A stretch of 64,000 nt of DNA from Paraglaciecola arctica (GTDB taxonomy: Bacteria; Pseudomonadota; Gammaproteobacteria; Enterobacterales; Alteromonadaceae): NCBI RefSeq assembly GCF_018861065.1, contig NZ_JAHKQO010000036.1:149865-213864 (forward strand), written 5' to 3'. Positions 9,214 to 18,687 of the stretch are shown here, piece by piece. The notes under the pieces were generated by a model that was not told the origin of the DNA, did no database searches, and worked only from the letters and a program-made list of their open reading frames with translations. The first letter of the stretch is position 1. Every line of letters begins with the position of its first letter. Position numbers and translations under genes: made by a program.

Positions 9214-9963
9214 TTATTCCTCTGTGCTTACGCGCATTTGTACACCCAGAATTTTATTTTCTGAACAGTTGTTATGATATTTAATCAGTCGATTGACTTG
9301 GATTAGTGATAAAACCATGCCGTGGATTGGAAGTATAAAATTGGCTTTGTTGAGTTCTAGAATAGTGGCGTCATCTAACTGCCGTAGCCTTTCTTCATCT
9401 ATGGTGTAGATACCCTTGATGCCGGTTTTTTTACCATCTGAAAATTCGAGGTGCAGCTCAATTTCCTTTAACAACTTCAGTGTTAATAATTGTTGAGTGA
9501 ATTGATGGGTAAGTTGTTCTTGTTGGTAGTAATCGGCCATTTTACTTTGTACTTGCTGCAAAAACTGACTGGGTTCACCATCTTGGTACAAAGCTTCACC
9601 TGCAGTTGTATTGACATAATCACTGTGGTCATCGAGGTAAAGGGTAAGTGTTTTTTCTTGGCTAGGATCAGGCCCAAGCTCGAAAGGTGTGCGTAAAAAA
9701 GCAGAAGGCAAATGTACCCCTTGCCATTCCTTGTCACTGTAAAAATGGTTTTCACCGGCAATAAGGCTTAACAATGCCACAGCGCGAAATTGTCCTTGTT
9801 GAGGTTCTTTCATATAAACAACAGGAAAACTACTCGCCGCAGCACCAAACTCGTGAACCACTAACGACACTTGGTGCTGATGTTTACTGAATGAAAAATT
9901 ACTGTGCGCTTTTATTTTTATATCCTGATGCTTAGCAGGATCAAGTAATACATAATTAGACAT
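9214..9963 (-). CDS. SapC family protein (second copy)
   Basis: The protein starts MSNYVLLDPAKHQD at 9963, preceded by an AGAG-type ribosome-binding site; an upstream in-frame start at 10005 would lie inside the halogenase gene and is less likely. The 249 residues align along their length with the copy at 5052-5843 (KHQD, PVVYMKEP, REW/KEWQG, FxLGPD, LYLDDHSDY, GEALYQDGEPSQF) but lack its charged tail. No signal peptide is seen. It sits between the tryptophan-halogenase gene (22 bp upstream) and the SSS symporter (4 bp downstream), so it belongs to the same transcript. Molecular function is unknown. Confidence 0.86.
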   Translation of the reverse strand: MSNYVLLDPAKHQDIKIKAHSNFSFSKHQHQVSLVVHEFGAAASSFPVVYMKEPQQGQFRAVALLSLIAGENHFYSDKEWQGVHLPSAFLRTPFELGPDPSQEKTLTLYLDDHSDYVNTTAGEALYQDGEPSQFLQQVQSKMADYYQQEQLTHQFTQQLLTLKLLKEIELHLEFSDGKKTGIKGIYTIDEERLRQLDDATILELNKANFILPIHGMVLSLIQVNRLIKYHNNCSENKILGVQMRVSTEE

Positions 9964-9985
9964 TTTTATCTCTTGATAGCTGTCA

Positions 9986-11527
9986 TTAAATAGTTGAAAA
10001 ACCAAGGCTATTTACCTTGTCGATCAGTTCTCTGTGTTTTGGCAAAGTAAATTGGAGTTGTTCAATGCGTTTTTGGGTCATCAACAGCTGTTTTTGTGCG
10101 GCTTGCCCTTGTTTATAGATTTGACTCATTTGTGTGAAGTCTGATTTAAATCCAGCCCCATACAGAATATATTGGTAACTGGCTGCGCTAAATGCTTCAA
10201 CATTATCAGTAAAATCATATTCGCTTGGCGAATTGTATCGCCACAGTGTTAATAGTTCTTTTAGAGAATCAGGAATGCTCTGAGCTTGTCTATGTTGCAG
10301 CCAGAACGGCTCAGGACGTTCACTTAAAACGTAATGCAACTTAAGAAAGTCAATCACTCCGCGCCATTTTTTTAACATCATAGCGTTAAATCGTTTCGCC
10401 ACTATGGGCATAATTTTAGTGTTGGCAGGTAGTTGCTCTGCGATATAATTCGCAGAAGTTTCAATGAGCATTAACGCCGATGCTTCAAGGGGTTCTAAGA
10501 AACCAGCTGACAATCCCACTGCTACACAATTGTTTTTCCAAAAAATTTCTCTATGTCCTGGCTTAAAGTGTATTTTTTTGACGTTCTCTATGGTTTCACA
10601 GCCTATGTAATTAGCCAAAGTATGTTGAGCTTGGTCTTCACTACAGTGTTCGCTCGAATATACGTATCCTACTCCACGCCTATTTTGTAAACCTATGTCC
10701 CAAATCCAACCGGCGCTTTGCGCGGTAGCAATAGTTTGACAGGCGATAGGATCTTCAGGCTGAGCATAAGGTACTTGTGTTGCCAATGCAGTATCGGCTA
10801 TGAATATTTGATCACAGGGCTTAAACGGGACCTTTAAGGTTTCACCAAGCAATTTGCTGCGCATCCCAGAACAATCTACAAACAGATCAGCATGCTGCTG
10901 ACCATTGGCTTTAGTGAGTAATGATTCAAGGTCACCGTCATCATTCACATTAACCTGTTCTACGGTATCGCAAATATGTTGCACACCCAGTTGTGAAACA
11001 CAATGATCACGCAATAAGGTTATGAATTTCGCAGCATCCAAGTGATAACCATAATTAGCGACCACTTCATATTCTTTATTGGCAATGGATTTAGGTGCTA
11101 AGTTATTTTCACATAAAAACTGCTGAAAACTCACCGCTTCAGAAAACGAACATCCAGGGGCTACAAAAGACTGCCAATAAGGAGCCGGGTCAACTTTATT
11201 GAAACCTTGTGGTTCGGTAAATGGATGATAATACACATCATTTTGGCCATGGATCCAATTAACAAATTTGCTGGCTTGTTTAAAGGTGGCGCCACAGTGC
11301 CTAATAAACTGAGTTTCAGCAATGCCCAGTTGAGCCAAAGTTTTGCGCATTGTAGGCCAAGTTCCTTCACCGACTCCAACAACCCCGATATCAGCAGATT
11401 CAATTAAACTAATTTGGATAGGTTGTTGTTCAGGGTTTGAAGCATGTTTTCTCGCTAGAATACCTGCAGTAATCCATCCAGCGGTGCCACCACCTAGCAC
11501 AATAATTCGTTTTATATCGCCCGCCAA
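9986..11527 (-). CDS. Flavin-dependent tryptophan halogenase family protein
   Basis: The 513-residue product has the FADH2-binding GGGTAGW (residues 12-18), the lysine of the halogenase active site in ATFKQASKF (Lys83, matching Lys79 of PrnA) and the paired glutamate in EPLEAS (Glu348, matching Glu346 of PrnA). The WxWxIP family motif is present as WIWDIG (274-279), with Pro replaced by Gly. In known members FADH2, O2 and halide produce HOCl that halogenates tryptophan. For TonB/SapC-linked members the substrate is unknown. The start is TTG with an AGGTGA ribosome-binding site six bases before it; no ATG or GTG is in frame nearby. First gene after the receptor terminator. Confidence 0.88.
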   Translation of the reverse strand: MAGDIKRIIVLGGGTAGWITAGILARKHASNPEQQPIQISLIESADIGVVGVGEGTWPTMRKTLAQLGIAETQFIRHCGATFKQASKFVNWIHGQNDVYYHPFTEPQGFNKVDPAPYWQSFVAPGCSFSEAVSFQQFLCENNLAPKSIANKEYEVVANYGYHLDAAKFITLLRDHCVSQLGVQHICDTVEQVNVNDDGDLESLLTKANGQQHADLFVDCSGMRSKLLGETLKVPFKPCDQIFIADTALATQVPYAQPEDPIACQTIATAQSAGWIWDIGLQNRRGVGYVYSSEHCSEDQAQHTLANYIGCETIENVKKIHFKPGHREIFWKNNCVAVGLSAGFLEPLEASALMLIETSANYIAEQLPANTKIMPIVAKRFNAMMLKKWRGVIDFLKLHYVLSERPEPFWLQHRQAQSIPDSLKELLTLWRYNSPSEYDFTDNVEAFSAASYQYILYGAGFKSDFTQMSQIYKQGQAAQKQLLMTQKRIEQLQFTLPKHRELIDKVNSLGFSTI

Positions 11528-11566
11528 AGGTTCACCTATAACATTGAGTTAAATGACTTACAGCAA

Positions 11567-11589
11567 AAAAGGGGAGCGAGTCCCCTTTT
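11567..11589 (-). terminator. Rho-independent terminator of the TonB receptor gene
   Basis: Arms AAAAGGGGA (11567-11575) and TCCCCTTTT (11581-11589) with a 5-nt loop are followed, on the minus strand, by a run of T. The hairpin lies between the receptor stop and the halogenase start, so the downstream genes need read-through or their own promoter. Confidence 0.9.
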
Positions 11590-11612
11590 CAATTTTAACA
11601 GATACTACTTTA

Positions 11613-14378
11613 CTAGAATGAACCTCTCACACCAACTGCATATCGCGCACCAGAGCGGACTTGCTCAGTGAAGTGACTCGCTAAACGGCCACTTTTGGAT
11701 GTGTATTCGTCAGTCACGTTAATACCTTCGAATATCACAGTGAAGTTTTCATTTATGTCGTAGCTAGCACTGACATCCCATTGACCATATGTATCTACGT
11801 ATTCTGGCTCACCAGTGTCACCGTTACGTAAAGTTTGTAGGAATGATTCACGATTGTTGAAAGCGATTCGTGCTTGGAACGCGTCTTTTTCATAAAAGGC
11901 GACGATGTTTTGTGAATCACCTAAGCCTTCCAGTTGGAAGTCGTCTTCACTGGTACTGTCAACAATAGTGGCATTAGCTTGTAAACCAAAACCACTTTCC
12001 CAAGTATGAGTCCACGCCATTTCTAAACCTTGTACCGTCGCTTCTGCACCGTTTCTAGGACGTGTTACCTGGAACTCATAACTGCCACTGGCTAAGTTAA
12101 AGGTCTCTGCAGCAGGAGTAGAACTAATAAACCCTTCAGCTTCTTTACTGAACAATCCTATAGATACAGCACTCGCATCGGCGTAATACCACTCATAAGA
12201 CACATCCCAGTTAGTAGACAAAAATGGCGATAGATAAGGGTTACCACCACTTGCCAATAATAAGTCAGGGCGAGTTGTACCTATGTTGGTAACAGGGCGC
12301 ATGTCTGACATGGTTGGACGAGTTAAGGTTTCTGAATAGCCAAAACGCAATAACATGTTTTCTTCAATTTCAAACTTAACATTTAAGCTAGGTAATAAAT
12401 TGGTGTAAGTATTTTTTAGAGAAATAGGTACCGATACACGTTGCCCGTTAGCATCAACTTGATAAGTTTGATCAAGTATTGTTCCGTCTAATGGGTTTTG
12501 TGAAATATCTAACAAAGTAGCTTGGTTACCTGAGGCAGTAGTCGTGGTTTCGCTGTATCTAAAGCCCACATTGACTGTCCAAGGCATGTCACCCAAATCA
12601 CCTTGGAACACAAAATCAGCATAAGCGGCAAAGATTTCTTCATCGATTTCAAAACTTGTTCCCAACTCAACCGGAGTGTAGCCCTCTAACGCTGCAAACG
12701 CAGCTATATTAGCAGCTGCATCTTCACCGCGATTCGCTGATTGTCCTGCGATGGCTTCATCTGACTCTAAAAAGCTTAAATAAGCGTCAACGTCGTAACC
12801 GTAAAACGAACTTGGGATGCCGTCAAACCAGCCATTAGGTGTCACTAAGTAAGCCAAGTCATCTGGTACATCTAAGCCATAACCACAATAGAAACAATTA
12901 GGTAAGCTTGGAGATTGGAAAACCTTGGCTGATTTGGTTCTATCTTGTGTGTACAAACCGTATCTTAACTGCGTAAAGGTATCGCTGTCTGGTGTGTAGG
13001 TAAAATCTGCACGCATTTCTGTAATTTCATCTTCACGTTCGTCGCCGCCACGTTCAACATAGTGGGCACGAAGTTTACTCGCATCTGACTCAGTAAAAGG
13101 GCCATCAATGCCATCAGATGAAAACGCAGGTAAATCGCCGCCACCAGTAAAGTCATAGGTATAACCATTGGCATAACCCATTACAGTAAATACTCGGCTT
13201 TGATCACCACTTAAGTCTTCAGCAGACGAAGTTGATATATCGATATTAACGTTTAGTTGTTCAGATAAATCCCAATCCGCATTGAAACCAAATCCCTGAA
13301 TTTTCACATTGCGATCTAAACCTTGTTGCACGAAGTCAGTCGCACCAGAGCCAGATCCCATAGGATCATCAAAGGCATTGTGTGACCAATAGGTAACGGT
13401 TTCAGTTTCAGCATCAACTTCAAAGTCTCGGAAATTACCCGGAGTGAACCAGTTCGCGTAGTTGCTTACTTGTGATTCAACTTCAAACTTAGAATACAAA
13501 CCATCAAATGTAATAGTCAATTCATCAGTAGCCGCATATTGCACAACTAAGGTACCACTAGTTCGAGTTCTGTCTTCTTCATTCGAAGTTAAATCAAGGT
13601 TGCGCGGTACCCAAACGTTAAAGGCTTCTTTACCCGCCCCAGTAGCCGCATCAAAATCATTGGTTGCAATACGATCTACACGATAAAAGCCGCGAGTATC
13701 TGCTTGGTTGATTTGAGCATCACGTTTTTGCACAGACAAAGAAGCTAAAACGCCTAATCTGTTGTCCATAAAGGTATTACTGACTAAACCAGAAAATGCA
13801 GGAGTGGTACTTTCAGAAAGACTATCGTAGGTAGCTTTGGCACTACCTACCGCCTTAAAACCATCCAAATCGAAAGGTCTGGCTGTTTTTAAATTAATGT
13901 AAGATCCAATGCCACCTTCTTGATTCGAGGCATTAGATGTTTTGTAAACGTCAGCTCCGGCAATTAATTCTGAGGCCAATGTATCAAAACTAAACTCGCG
14001 GCCTGATCTTTCAGAAGCCATTTGACGTCCGTTAACTGTTACTAAGTTAAATTGTGGACCAAAACCACGCACAGAAATTAACTGCCCCTCACCACCACTA
14101 CGATCAATGGCGACACCTGTTATACGTTGTAGTGATTCAGCAACGTTTTGATCAGGGAATTTACCTAAATCTTCAGCTGCAATACCATCAGAAACAATCA
14201 AGGCTTCTTTTTTATCAGAGAAAGCGCGTTTAAGACTACTAATTAAGCCTCGCACCTCGATAACTTCCATATTGTCGTTTGCGGGTACTTCTTGAGCAAC
14301 AGCCGAAGATATACTCATACTCGCTGTTGGTACTATTAAGGCGGCTTTTACAGCCGTCCAAAGGTAATTTTTTTTCAT
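11613..14378 (-). CDS. TonB-dependent outer-membrane receptor (large, PUL-type)
   Basis: This 921-residue protein has a signal peptide (cleavage near Ala28-Gln29, SSAVAQ), a TonB-box-like segment MEVIEVRG, a plug domain (DGIAAEDLGKFPDQNVAESLQRITGVAIDR, with VRGFGPQF and VNGRQMAS) and a long beta-barrel ending in aromatic Phe. It belongs to the Caulobacter/Xanthomonas type of substrate-specific receptors that accompany carbohydrate loci. It should bind and import the galactoside across the outer membrane using TonB energy. It is divergent from alpha-galactosidase and is followed by a terminator and then the halogenase-SapC-SSS-glpD genes. Confidence 0.94.
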   Translation of the reverse strand: MKKNYLWTAVKAALIVPTASMSISSAVAQEVPANDNMEVIEVRGLISSLKRAFSDKKEALIVSDGIAAEDLGKFPDQNVAESLQRITGVAIDRSGGEGQLISVRGFGPQFNLVTVNGRQMASERSGREFSFDTLASELIAGADVYKTSNASNQEGGIGSYINLKTARPFDLDGFKAVGSAKATYDSLSESTTPAFSGLVSNTFMDNRLGVLASLSVQKRDAQINQADTRGFYRVDRIATNDFDAATGAGKEAFNVWVPRNLDLTSNEEDRTRTSGTLVVQYAATDELTITFDGLYSKFEVESQVSNYANWFTPGNFRDFEVDAETETVTYWSHNAFDDPMGSGSGATDFVQQGLDRNVKIQGFGFNADWDLSEQLNVNIDISTSSAEDLSGDQSRVFTVMGYANGYTYDFTGGGDLPAFSSDGIDGPFTESDASKLRAHYVERGGDEREDEITEMRADFTYTPDSDTFTQLRYGLYTQDRTKSAKVFQSPSLPNCFYCGYGLDVPDDLAYLVTPNGWFDGIPSSFYGYDVDAYLSFLESDEAIAGQSANRGEDAAANIAAFAALEGYTPVELGTSFEIDEEIFAAYADFVFQGDLGDMPWTVNVGFRYSETTTTASGNQATLLDISQNPLDGTILDQTYQVDANGQRVSVPISLKNTYTNLLPSLNVKFEIEENMLLRFGYSETLTRPTMSDMRPVTNIGTTRPDLLLASGGNPYLSPFLSTNWDVSYEWYYADASAVSIGLFSKEAEGFISSTPAAETFNLASGSYEFQVTRPRNGAEATVQGLEMAWTHTWESGFGLQANATIVDSTSEDDFQLEGLGDSQNIVAFYEKDAFQARIAFNNRESFLQTLRNGDTGEPEYVDTYGQWDVSASYDINENFTVIFEGINVTDEYTSKSGRLASHFTEQVRSGARYAVGVRGSF

Positions 14379-14732
14379 GTAATGTGTCCTGTTATTGTCT
14401 AATCAATTTTTATTTTAGGTGTAGGATATTTTTTGTTTCATTGGCCATATTATTTTTATGATTCTATTATTTAGCCAAGTCACCTCAATTAGCAGAAACT
14501 GATTTAGCTACAATTTGCTAACATTTCTACAACAGAGAAGATTTTAGTTAACACCACCGTTAAGATCTAAATCGTAAATTCAGTGCTAAAACTTACTCCA
14601 ACAATCAACACAAATGCATAGCGTTTCGCTTTTACCATGTTAATTGATGGACTAAGTTACACTTATATAAGACAGAAGAATATTTTTTTCAATGATATTT
14701 GCCATTCAACTTCATTTATATTTTATTAACAA
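14379..14732. other. Divergent promoter spacer, receptor side
   Basis: This part of the 532-bp spacer between the receptor and alpha-galactosidase is AT-rich and contains no plausible gene. It must include the receptor promoter; I could not fix -35/-10 boxes reliably. The alpha-galactosidase-proximal part carries the two motifs listed next. Confidence 0.5.
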
Positions 14733-14748
14733 GTGGCCTGACGGCCAC
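14733..14748 (+). promoter_or_regulatory. Palindrome GTGGCC-N4-GGCCAC
   Basis: A perfect 6-bp inverted repeat with a 4-bp centre (GTGGCCTGACGGCCAC) stands out as a GC-rich island in an AT-rich promoter region, about 165 bp before the alpha-galactosidase start. It may be an operator; no regulator gene is adjacent. Confidence 0.4.
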
Positions 14749-14764
14749 ACAAAACCTTAACAAA

Positions 14765-14812
14765 TGAGTTTTTACATGTCTGTTGACTTGTCTATTTACC
14801 TGTCGATTGCCA
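14765..14812 (+). repeat. Four tandem imperfect 12-bp repeats, candidate operator
   Basis: Consecutive 12-mers TGAGTTTTTACA, TGTCTGTTGACT, TGTCTATTTACC and TGTCGATTGCCA (14765, 14777, 14789, 14801) share the pattern TGTCTxTTTACx. The array lies about 100-145 bp before the alpha-galactosidase ATG. Direct repeats near one helical turn suggest cooperative binding by an activator or repressor. Confidence 0.5.
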
Positions 14813-14910
14813 AGAATGTGATGAGTTTTAATTGCAAAAGATACTGCTGTGAGGCATAAAAGCAGCCAATTTTGCTGTCAATTACGCAAACAACTTCATA
14901 GGATTAAGCC

Positions 14911-17070
14911 ATGTCCAATTCTTCACACAACTATATATCTTTGTCCGGACGCAACAGTAGTTTGGTTATCGATTGCAACAATGAAACGCCTCAAATAATT
15001 TATTGGCGAGAACGTCTATCTAAGCAAAGCACCGGGCAGATGATGGACTTATTACGCCTGAGGCAAGAAGCGCCGGCCTCGCCAATGCAAGAAATTGCTC
15101 TAGCCATCACCCCAACGACTGGACAAGGGTATATAGGGCATCCAGGTATTAGCTTACACGGCGATACAGATCAGTGGTCAGCGGCCCCTGAAATATCAAA
15201 ACTTGAAACAGTCGCAGCTAATCACTATGTAATCACCAACACTGATTCAAGCCGTCAATTAACGACTATCCATACCCTCAAAATGGATAGCGATAGTGAC
15301 GTCCTCGAAATTACCACTAAGCTAATTAACAATAGTGAATCCGCTGTTCATGTGGATTGGTGCGCGGCGGCAACCTTTCCCATTCCTAGTAACTGCCAGC
15401 ATATAATAGGTTTTGAAGGGCATTGGTCTGGAGAGTTTCAAGAGCACCAGCTTGAACAGCATTTTGGTTCCTATGTAAGAGAAAATCGCCGCGGTAGAAC
15501 CTCTCATGATAGTTTCCCTGGGCTAATCATGCGCACCAAAAACACCGACCAATTACAAGGTGAAGCTTATGGATTCCATTTAGGTTGGAGTGGAAACCAC
15601 AAAATTGTGGCTGAAAAAATGGGGGATGGCCGAGCTTACGTACAAATGGGCGAATTACTTTTGCCAGGTGAAATCATTTTACAGAAAGGCCAAAGTTACC
15701 AATCACCCACTTTGTATGCCAGTTATAGCAACCAAGGGTTATCTTCACTGTCGCAGCAATACCATCAATACGTGCGCAGCCATTTAATTCGCCAAACCGT
15801 CAAGAACAAACCACGTCCAGTCCATTACAATACTTGGGAGGGCATTTACTTTGATCATGACCAAGAGACCTTAAAAGACTTGGCGACACGAGCAGCCAGC
15901 ATAGGTGCAGAACGTTTTGTATTAGATGACGGTTGGTTTATTGGTCGTAATGATGACACTGCTGGTTTAGGTGATTGGTATGTAGACCAACAATACTATC
16001 CTCATGGATTAGGCCCACTAATAGAACATGTCAAAGCCGCGGGTTTAGAGTTTGGTCTTTGGTTTGAACCAGAAATGATTAATCCAAACAGTGATTTATT
16101 TCGAGCCCATCCAGAATGGGTGTTATCTACACCTCCTAATCCACAACTCGGCTTTCGTAATCAACTAGTATTAGACTTAAGTCGTACCCAGGTTTTCGAT
16201 TACCTATTCGAGCGCATTAATAGTTTACTAACTGAATATGACATTTCCTATATTAAATGGGACATGAATAGAGACATCAATCATCCTGGTGATGCCAGTG
16301 GCAAACCCGCTATTCACAATCAAACACGTGCTTTTTATCGGTTATTAGCCAAGTTGAAATCTGCGCATCCCAATGTGGAAATTGAAAGTTGCGCCTCTGG
16401 CGGTGGCCGCGCTGATTATGGCGTATTAGCTCACACCGACCGCATTTGGACATCTGATTCAAACGATGCGTTAGAACGATTAAAGATTCAGAAAGGTTTT
16501 TCCTACTTTTTCCCTGCAGAATTGATGGGCACACATGTTGGTCCGAGAGACTGTCATATAACCCATAGAACTATCAATATGGCGATGCGCGCGTCAGTAG
16601 TGTTGTTTGGTCACATGGGTATGGAAATGGATTTAAGAGAGTTAACCGCTGACGAAATTGTTGAACTCAAAGCCATGATCACCTTGTACAAAAAACACCG
16701 ACATTTAGTGCACTCTGGGGATTTATTTCGCCTTGAGCTACCCGAATATATGCATGGCTTAGGCATTGTGTCTCAAGACAAATCCGAAGCGTTGTTTTCG
16801 TGTAGCTTAGTAGCTTGTAGTCCTGCGTCGTTGCCAGACCAATTCTTCTTTGCTGGTCTTGATAAAAAGGCCCTATATGAATTGCAGATTATCTGGCCAA
16901 CAAAATCAGGTGAGCATTGGCCCAAAGCCTCGGTTTTCAATTTTAAAACCAATCTTCCTGAGATAGACGGCAAACAATTTTCTGGTGAATTATTAATGCA
17001 ACTCGGTATGCAAATTCCATTACTCACACCGCAAAATAGCTTAATTTTCCATTTAGCTAGAATTAATTAG
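14911..17070 (+). CDS. Alpha-galactosidase, glycoside hydrolase family 36
   Basis: The 719-residue product has the GH36 layout: N-terminal beta-supersandwich, a (beta/alpha)8 barrel starting near RPVHYNTWEGIYFDHD, and a C-terminal beta domain. The nucleophile is Asp451 in YIKWDMNRD and the acid/base is Asp516 in WTSDSND. SCASGGGRADYG and GLWFEPEMINP are further GH36 motifs. Bacterial tetrameric GH36 enzymes hydrolyse alpha-1,6-galactosides such as melibiose and raffinose, and some act on galactosyl-glycerols. No signal peptide is present, so hydrolysis should occur in the cytoplasm after uptake of the whole glycoside. It has an AGGA ribosome-binding site and its own terminator. It is divergent from the TonB receptor. 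Confidence 0.95.
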   Translation: MSNSSHNYISLSGRNSSLVIDCNNETPQIIYWRERLSKQSTGQMMDLLRLRQEAPASPMQEIALAITPTTGQGYIGHPGISLHGDTDQWSAAPEISKLETVAANHYVITNTDSSRQLTTIHTLKMDSDSDVLEITTKLINNSESAVHVDWCAAATFPIPSNCQHIIGFEGHWSGEFQEHQLEQHFGSYVRENRRGRTSHDSFPGLIMRTKNTDQLQGEAYGFHLGWSGNHKIVAEKMGDGRAYVQMGELLLPGEIILQKGQSYQSPTLYASYSNQGLSSLSQQYHQYVRSHLIRQTVKNKPRPVHYNTWEGIYFDHDQETLKDLATRAASIGAERFVLDDGWFIGRNDDTAGLGDWYVDQQYYPHGLGPLIEHVKAAGLEFGLWFEPEMINPNSDLFRAHPEWVLSTPPNPQLGFRNQLVLDLSRTQVFDYLFERINSLLTEYDISYIKWDMNRDINHPGDASGKPAIHNQTRAFYRLLAKLKSAHPNVEIESCASGGGRADYGVLAHTDRIWTSDSNDALERLKIQKGFSYFFPAELMGTHVGPRDCHITHRTINMAMRASVVLFGHMGMEMDLRELTADEIVELKAMITLYKKHRHLVHSGDLFRLELPEYMHGLGIVSQDKSEALFSCSLVACSPASLPDQFFFAGLDKKALYELQIIWPTKSGEHWPKASVFNFKTNLPEIDGKQFSGELLMQLGMQIPLLTPQNSLIFHLARIN

Positions 17071-17092
17071 TTGATTCATTATTAATAATGAC

Positions 17093-17119
17093 AGAGCTTC
17101 TACATCAAGAGGCTCTTTT
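17093..17119 (+). terminator. Rho-independent terminator after alpha-galactosidase
   Basis: AGAGCTTCT (17093-17101) pairs with AGAGGCTCT (17108-17116), one T-G wobble, with a 6-nt loop and a trailing T-run. Confidence 0.85.
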
Positions 17120-17244
17120 ACTTTAATTCATCAACCTATAAACTGCTTGCAGGGGAATTCTCCTCGATACTCATTATAAACAAAACGACTAAATCTATTT
17201 CAATAGGTACGACGGAAGATAGTTAAACAACGGAGACTAAATTT

Positions 17245-18441
17245 GTGAAAAAAATACTTAGCATCTCGGCAACCTTTGCTTTGAGTGTACTGTGTGCCAG
17301 CAATGTCGCTGCCATCACAGTAAGTGACAAAGCAAACAAGCTTGCCCAAGAAAATATCATTATTGATTCTCATATCGATGTGCCTTATCGCCTAGAAAAG
17401 AACTGGGTGGATGTAACTAACGCCACACCAGATGGGGATTTTGACTATCCTAGAGCCAAACAAGGTGGTCTCAACGCACCTTTTATGTCGATTTATATTC
17501 CCGCTAGCCTAGATAATTCAGCTAACTCGACTAAATTGGCTGACAAACTCATCGATTATGTAGAAGCGATAGTAGGCCGCGCACCCCACAAGTTTGCCAT
17601 TGCAACTAGCTCTGCAGATGTTCAACAACAATTTGAAAAAGGATTGATTTCATTACCATTAGGTATGGAAAATGGCTCTCCTATTCAAGGTGACTTAGCT
17701 AATTTAAAACACTTTTATGATAGAGGTATTCGCTATATTACTTTGGCTCATTCCATGGCCAACCATATATCGGATTCATCATACGACTTGCGACGCAAGT
17801 GGAAAGGACTTAGCCCTTTTGGTAAAGAATTAGTCAAAGAAATGAACAACCTAGGTATCTTAGTAGATATCTCCCACGTTTCTGACGCGGCCTTTTATCA
17901 AGCCATTGAAATTAGCCAAACACCTGTTATTGCCTCTCACTCCTCATTGCGGGTTTTTACACCTGGTTTTGAGCGTAATATGGACGATGCGATGATCAAG
18001 GCACTAGGTGAAAATGGTGGCGTAGTGCAAATTAACTTTGGTTCTACCTTTGTTACAAAACGCGCCAATGCGTGGAGCAAAAACCGTAGTGCTGAGCAAA
18101 AGAAAGCCGCTGAAAAATTTGGTAAAGACAGTGATGAATTTAAAGCTTACGTCACTAAATTTAACAAAGAAAATCCTCTCCCCTACGCTACGTTAGACAG
18201 TGTTTTAGATCATATCGACCATGTAGTAGAACTGATTGGCATTGATCACGTAGGTATTGGTTCAGATTATGATGGTGTTGGCGATTCGCTGCCCACAGAT
18301 CTAAAAGATGTTTCAACTTATCCTAATTTAATCCAAGGATTATTAGATCGCGGATACAGTGACAACGACATAATCAAGATACTAGCCGGAAACTTCATAC
18401 GTGTTTGGAAAGCCAACGAAGAATACGCAGCTAAACACTAA
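17245..18441 (+). CDS. Exported membrane dipeptidase, peptidase family M19
   Basis: The 398-residue protein begins with a clear signal peptide (MKKILSISATFALSVLCASNVAA). The M19 renal-dipeptidase zinc site is visible: HxD in DSHIDVP (near residue 43), the bridging Glu in GMENGSPI, and histidines in LAHSMANH and IASHSSLR, with the Asp in GIGSDYDG. M19 enzymes cleave dipeptides including D-amino-acid and beta-lactam-like bonds. It lies downstream of alpha-galactosidase but is separated by a terminator and has its own GGAG-type ribosome-binding site, so it is probably not part of the sugar locus. It should act in the periplasm. Confidence 0.93.
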   Translation: MKKILSISATFALSVLCASNVAAITVSDKANKLAQENIIIDSHIDVPYRLEKNWVDVTNATPDGDFDYPRAKQGGLNAPFMSIYIPASLDNSANSTKLADKLIDYVEAIVGRAPHKFAIATSSADVQQQFEKGLISLPLGMENGSPIQGDLANLKHFYDRGIRYITLAHSMANHISDSSYDLRRKWKGLSPFGKELVKEMNNLGILVDISHVSDAAFYQAIEISQTPVIASHSSLRVFTPGFERNMDDAMIKALGENGGVVQINFGSTFVTKRANAWSKNRSAEQKKAAEKFGKDSDEFKAYVTKFNKENPLPYATLDSVLDHIDHVVELIGIDHVGIGSDYDGVGDSLPTDLKDVSTYPNLIQGLLDRGYSDNDIIKILAGNFIRVWKANEEYAAKH

Positions 18442-18687
18442 CAAACTAATTACTGTGAACTAGTCACTACTCAAAAACAGAGGAGTATTGGCTAGTTTCA
18501 GCCTAGATTTACACACGACTCCCCCTATTTATTATCCGCTATCCCCTATTCACTCTTCGCTGTCCTCTATCTAATTATTACCAATAATTACTACTAAAGT
18601 ACAATTGTTTACTTAGGGCTTTCTCCTATAAATTATGGAGTAGTTTAATTCGCTTGCGTAATGCGAATTAATTTTAGGGAGAAAACA
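18442..18687. other. Spacer before the REC-GGDEF pair
   Basis: No gene is apparent. The region 18515-18575 is pyrimidine-rich with loosely repeated CCCCTATT/TATCC blocks; no terminator hairpin stands out. Confidence 0.4.
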
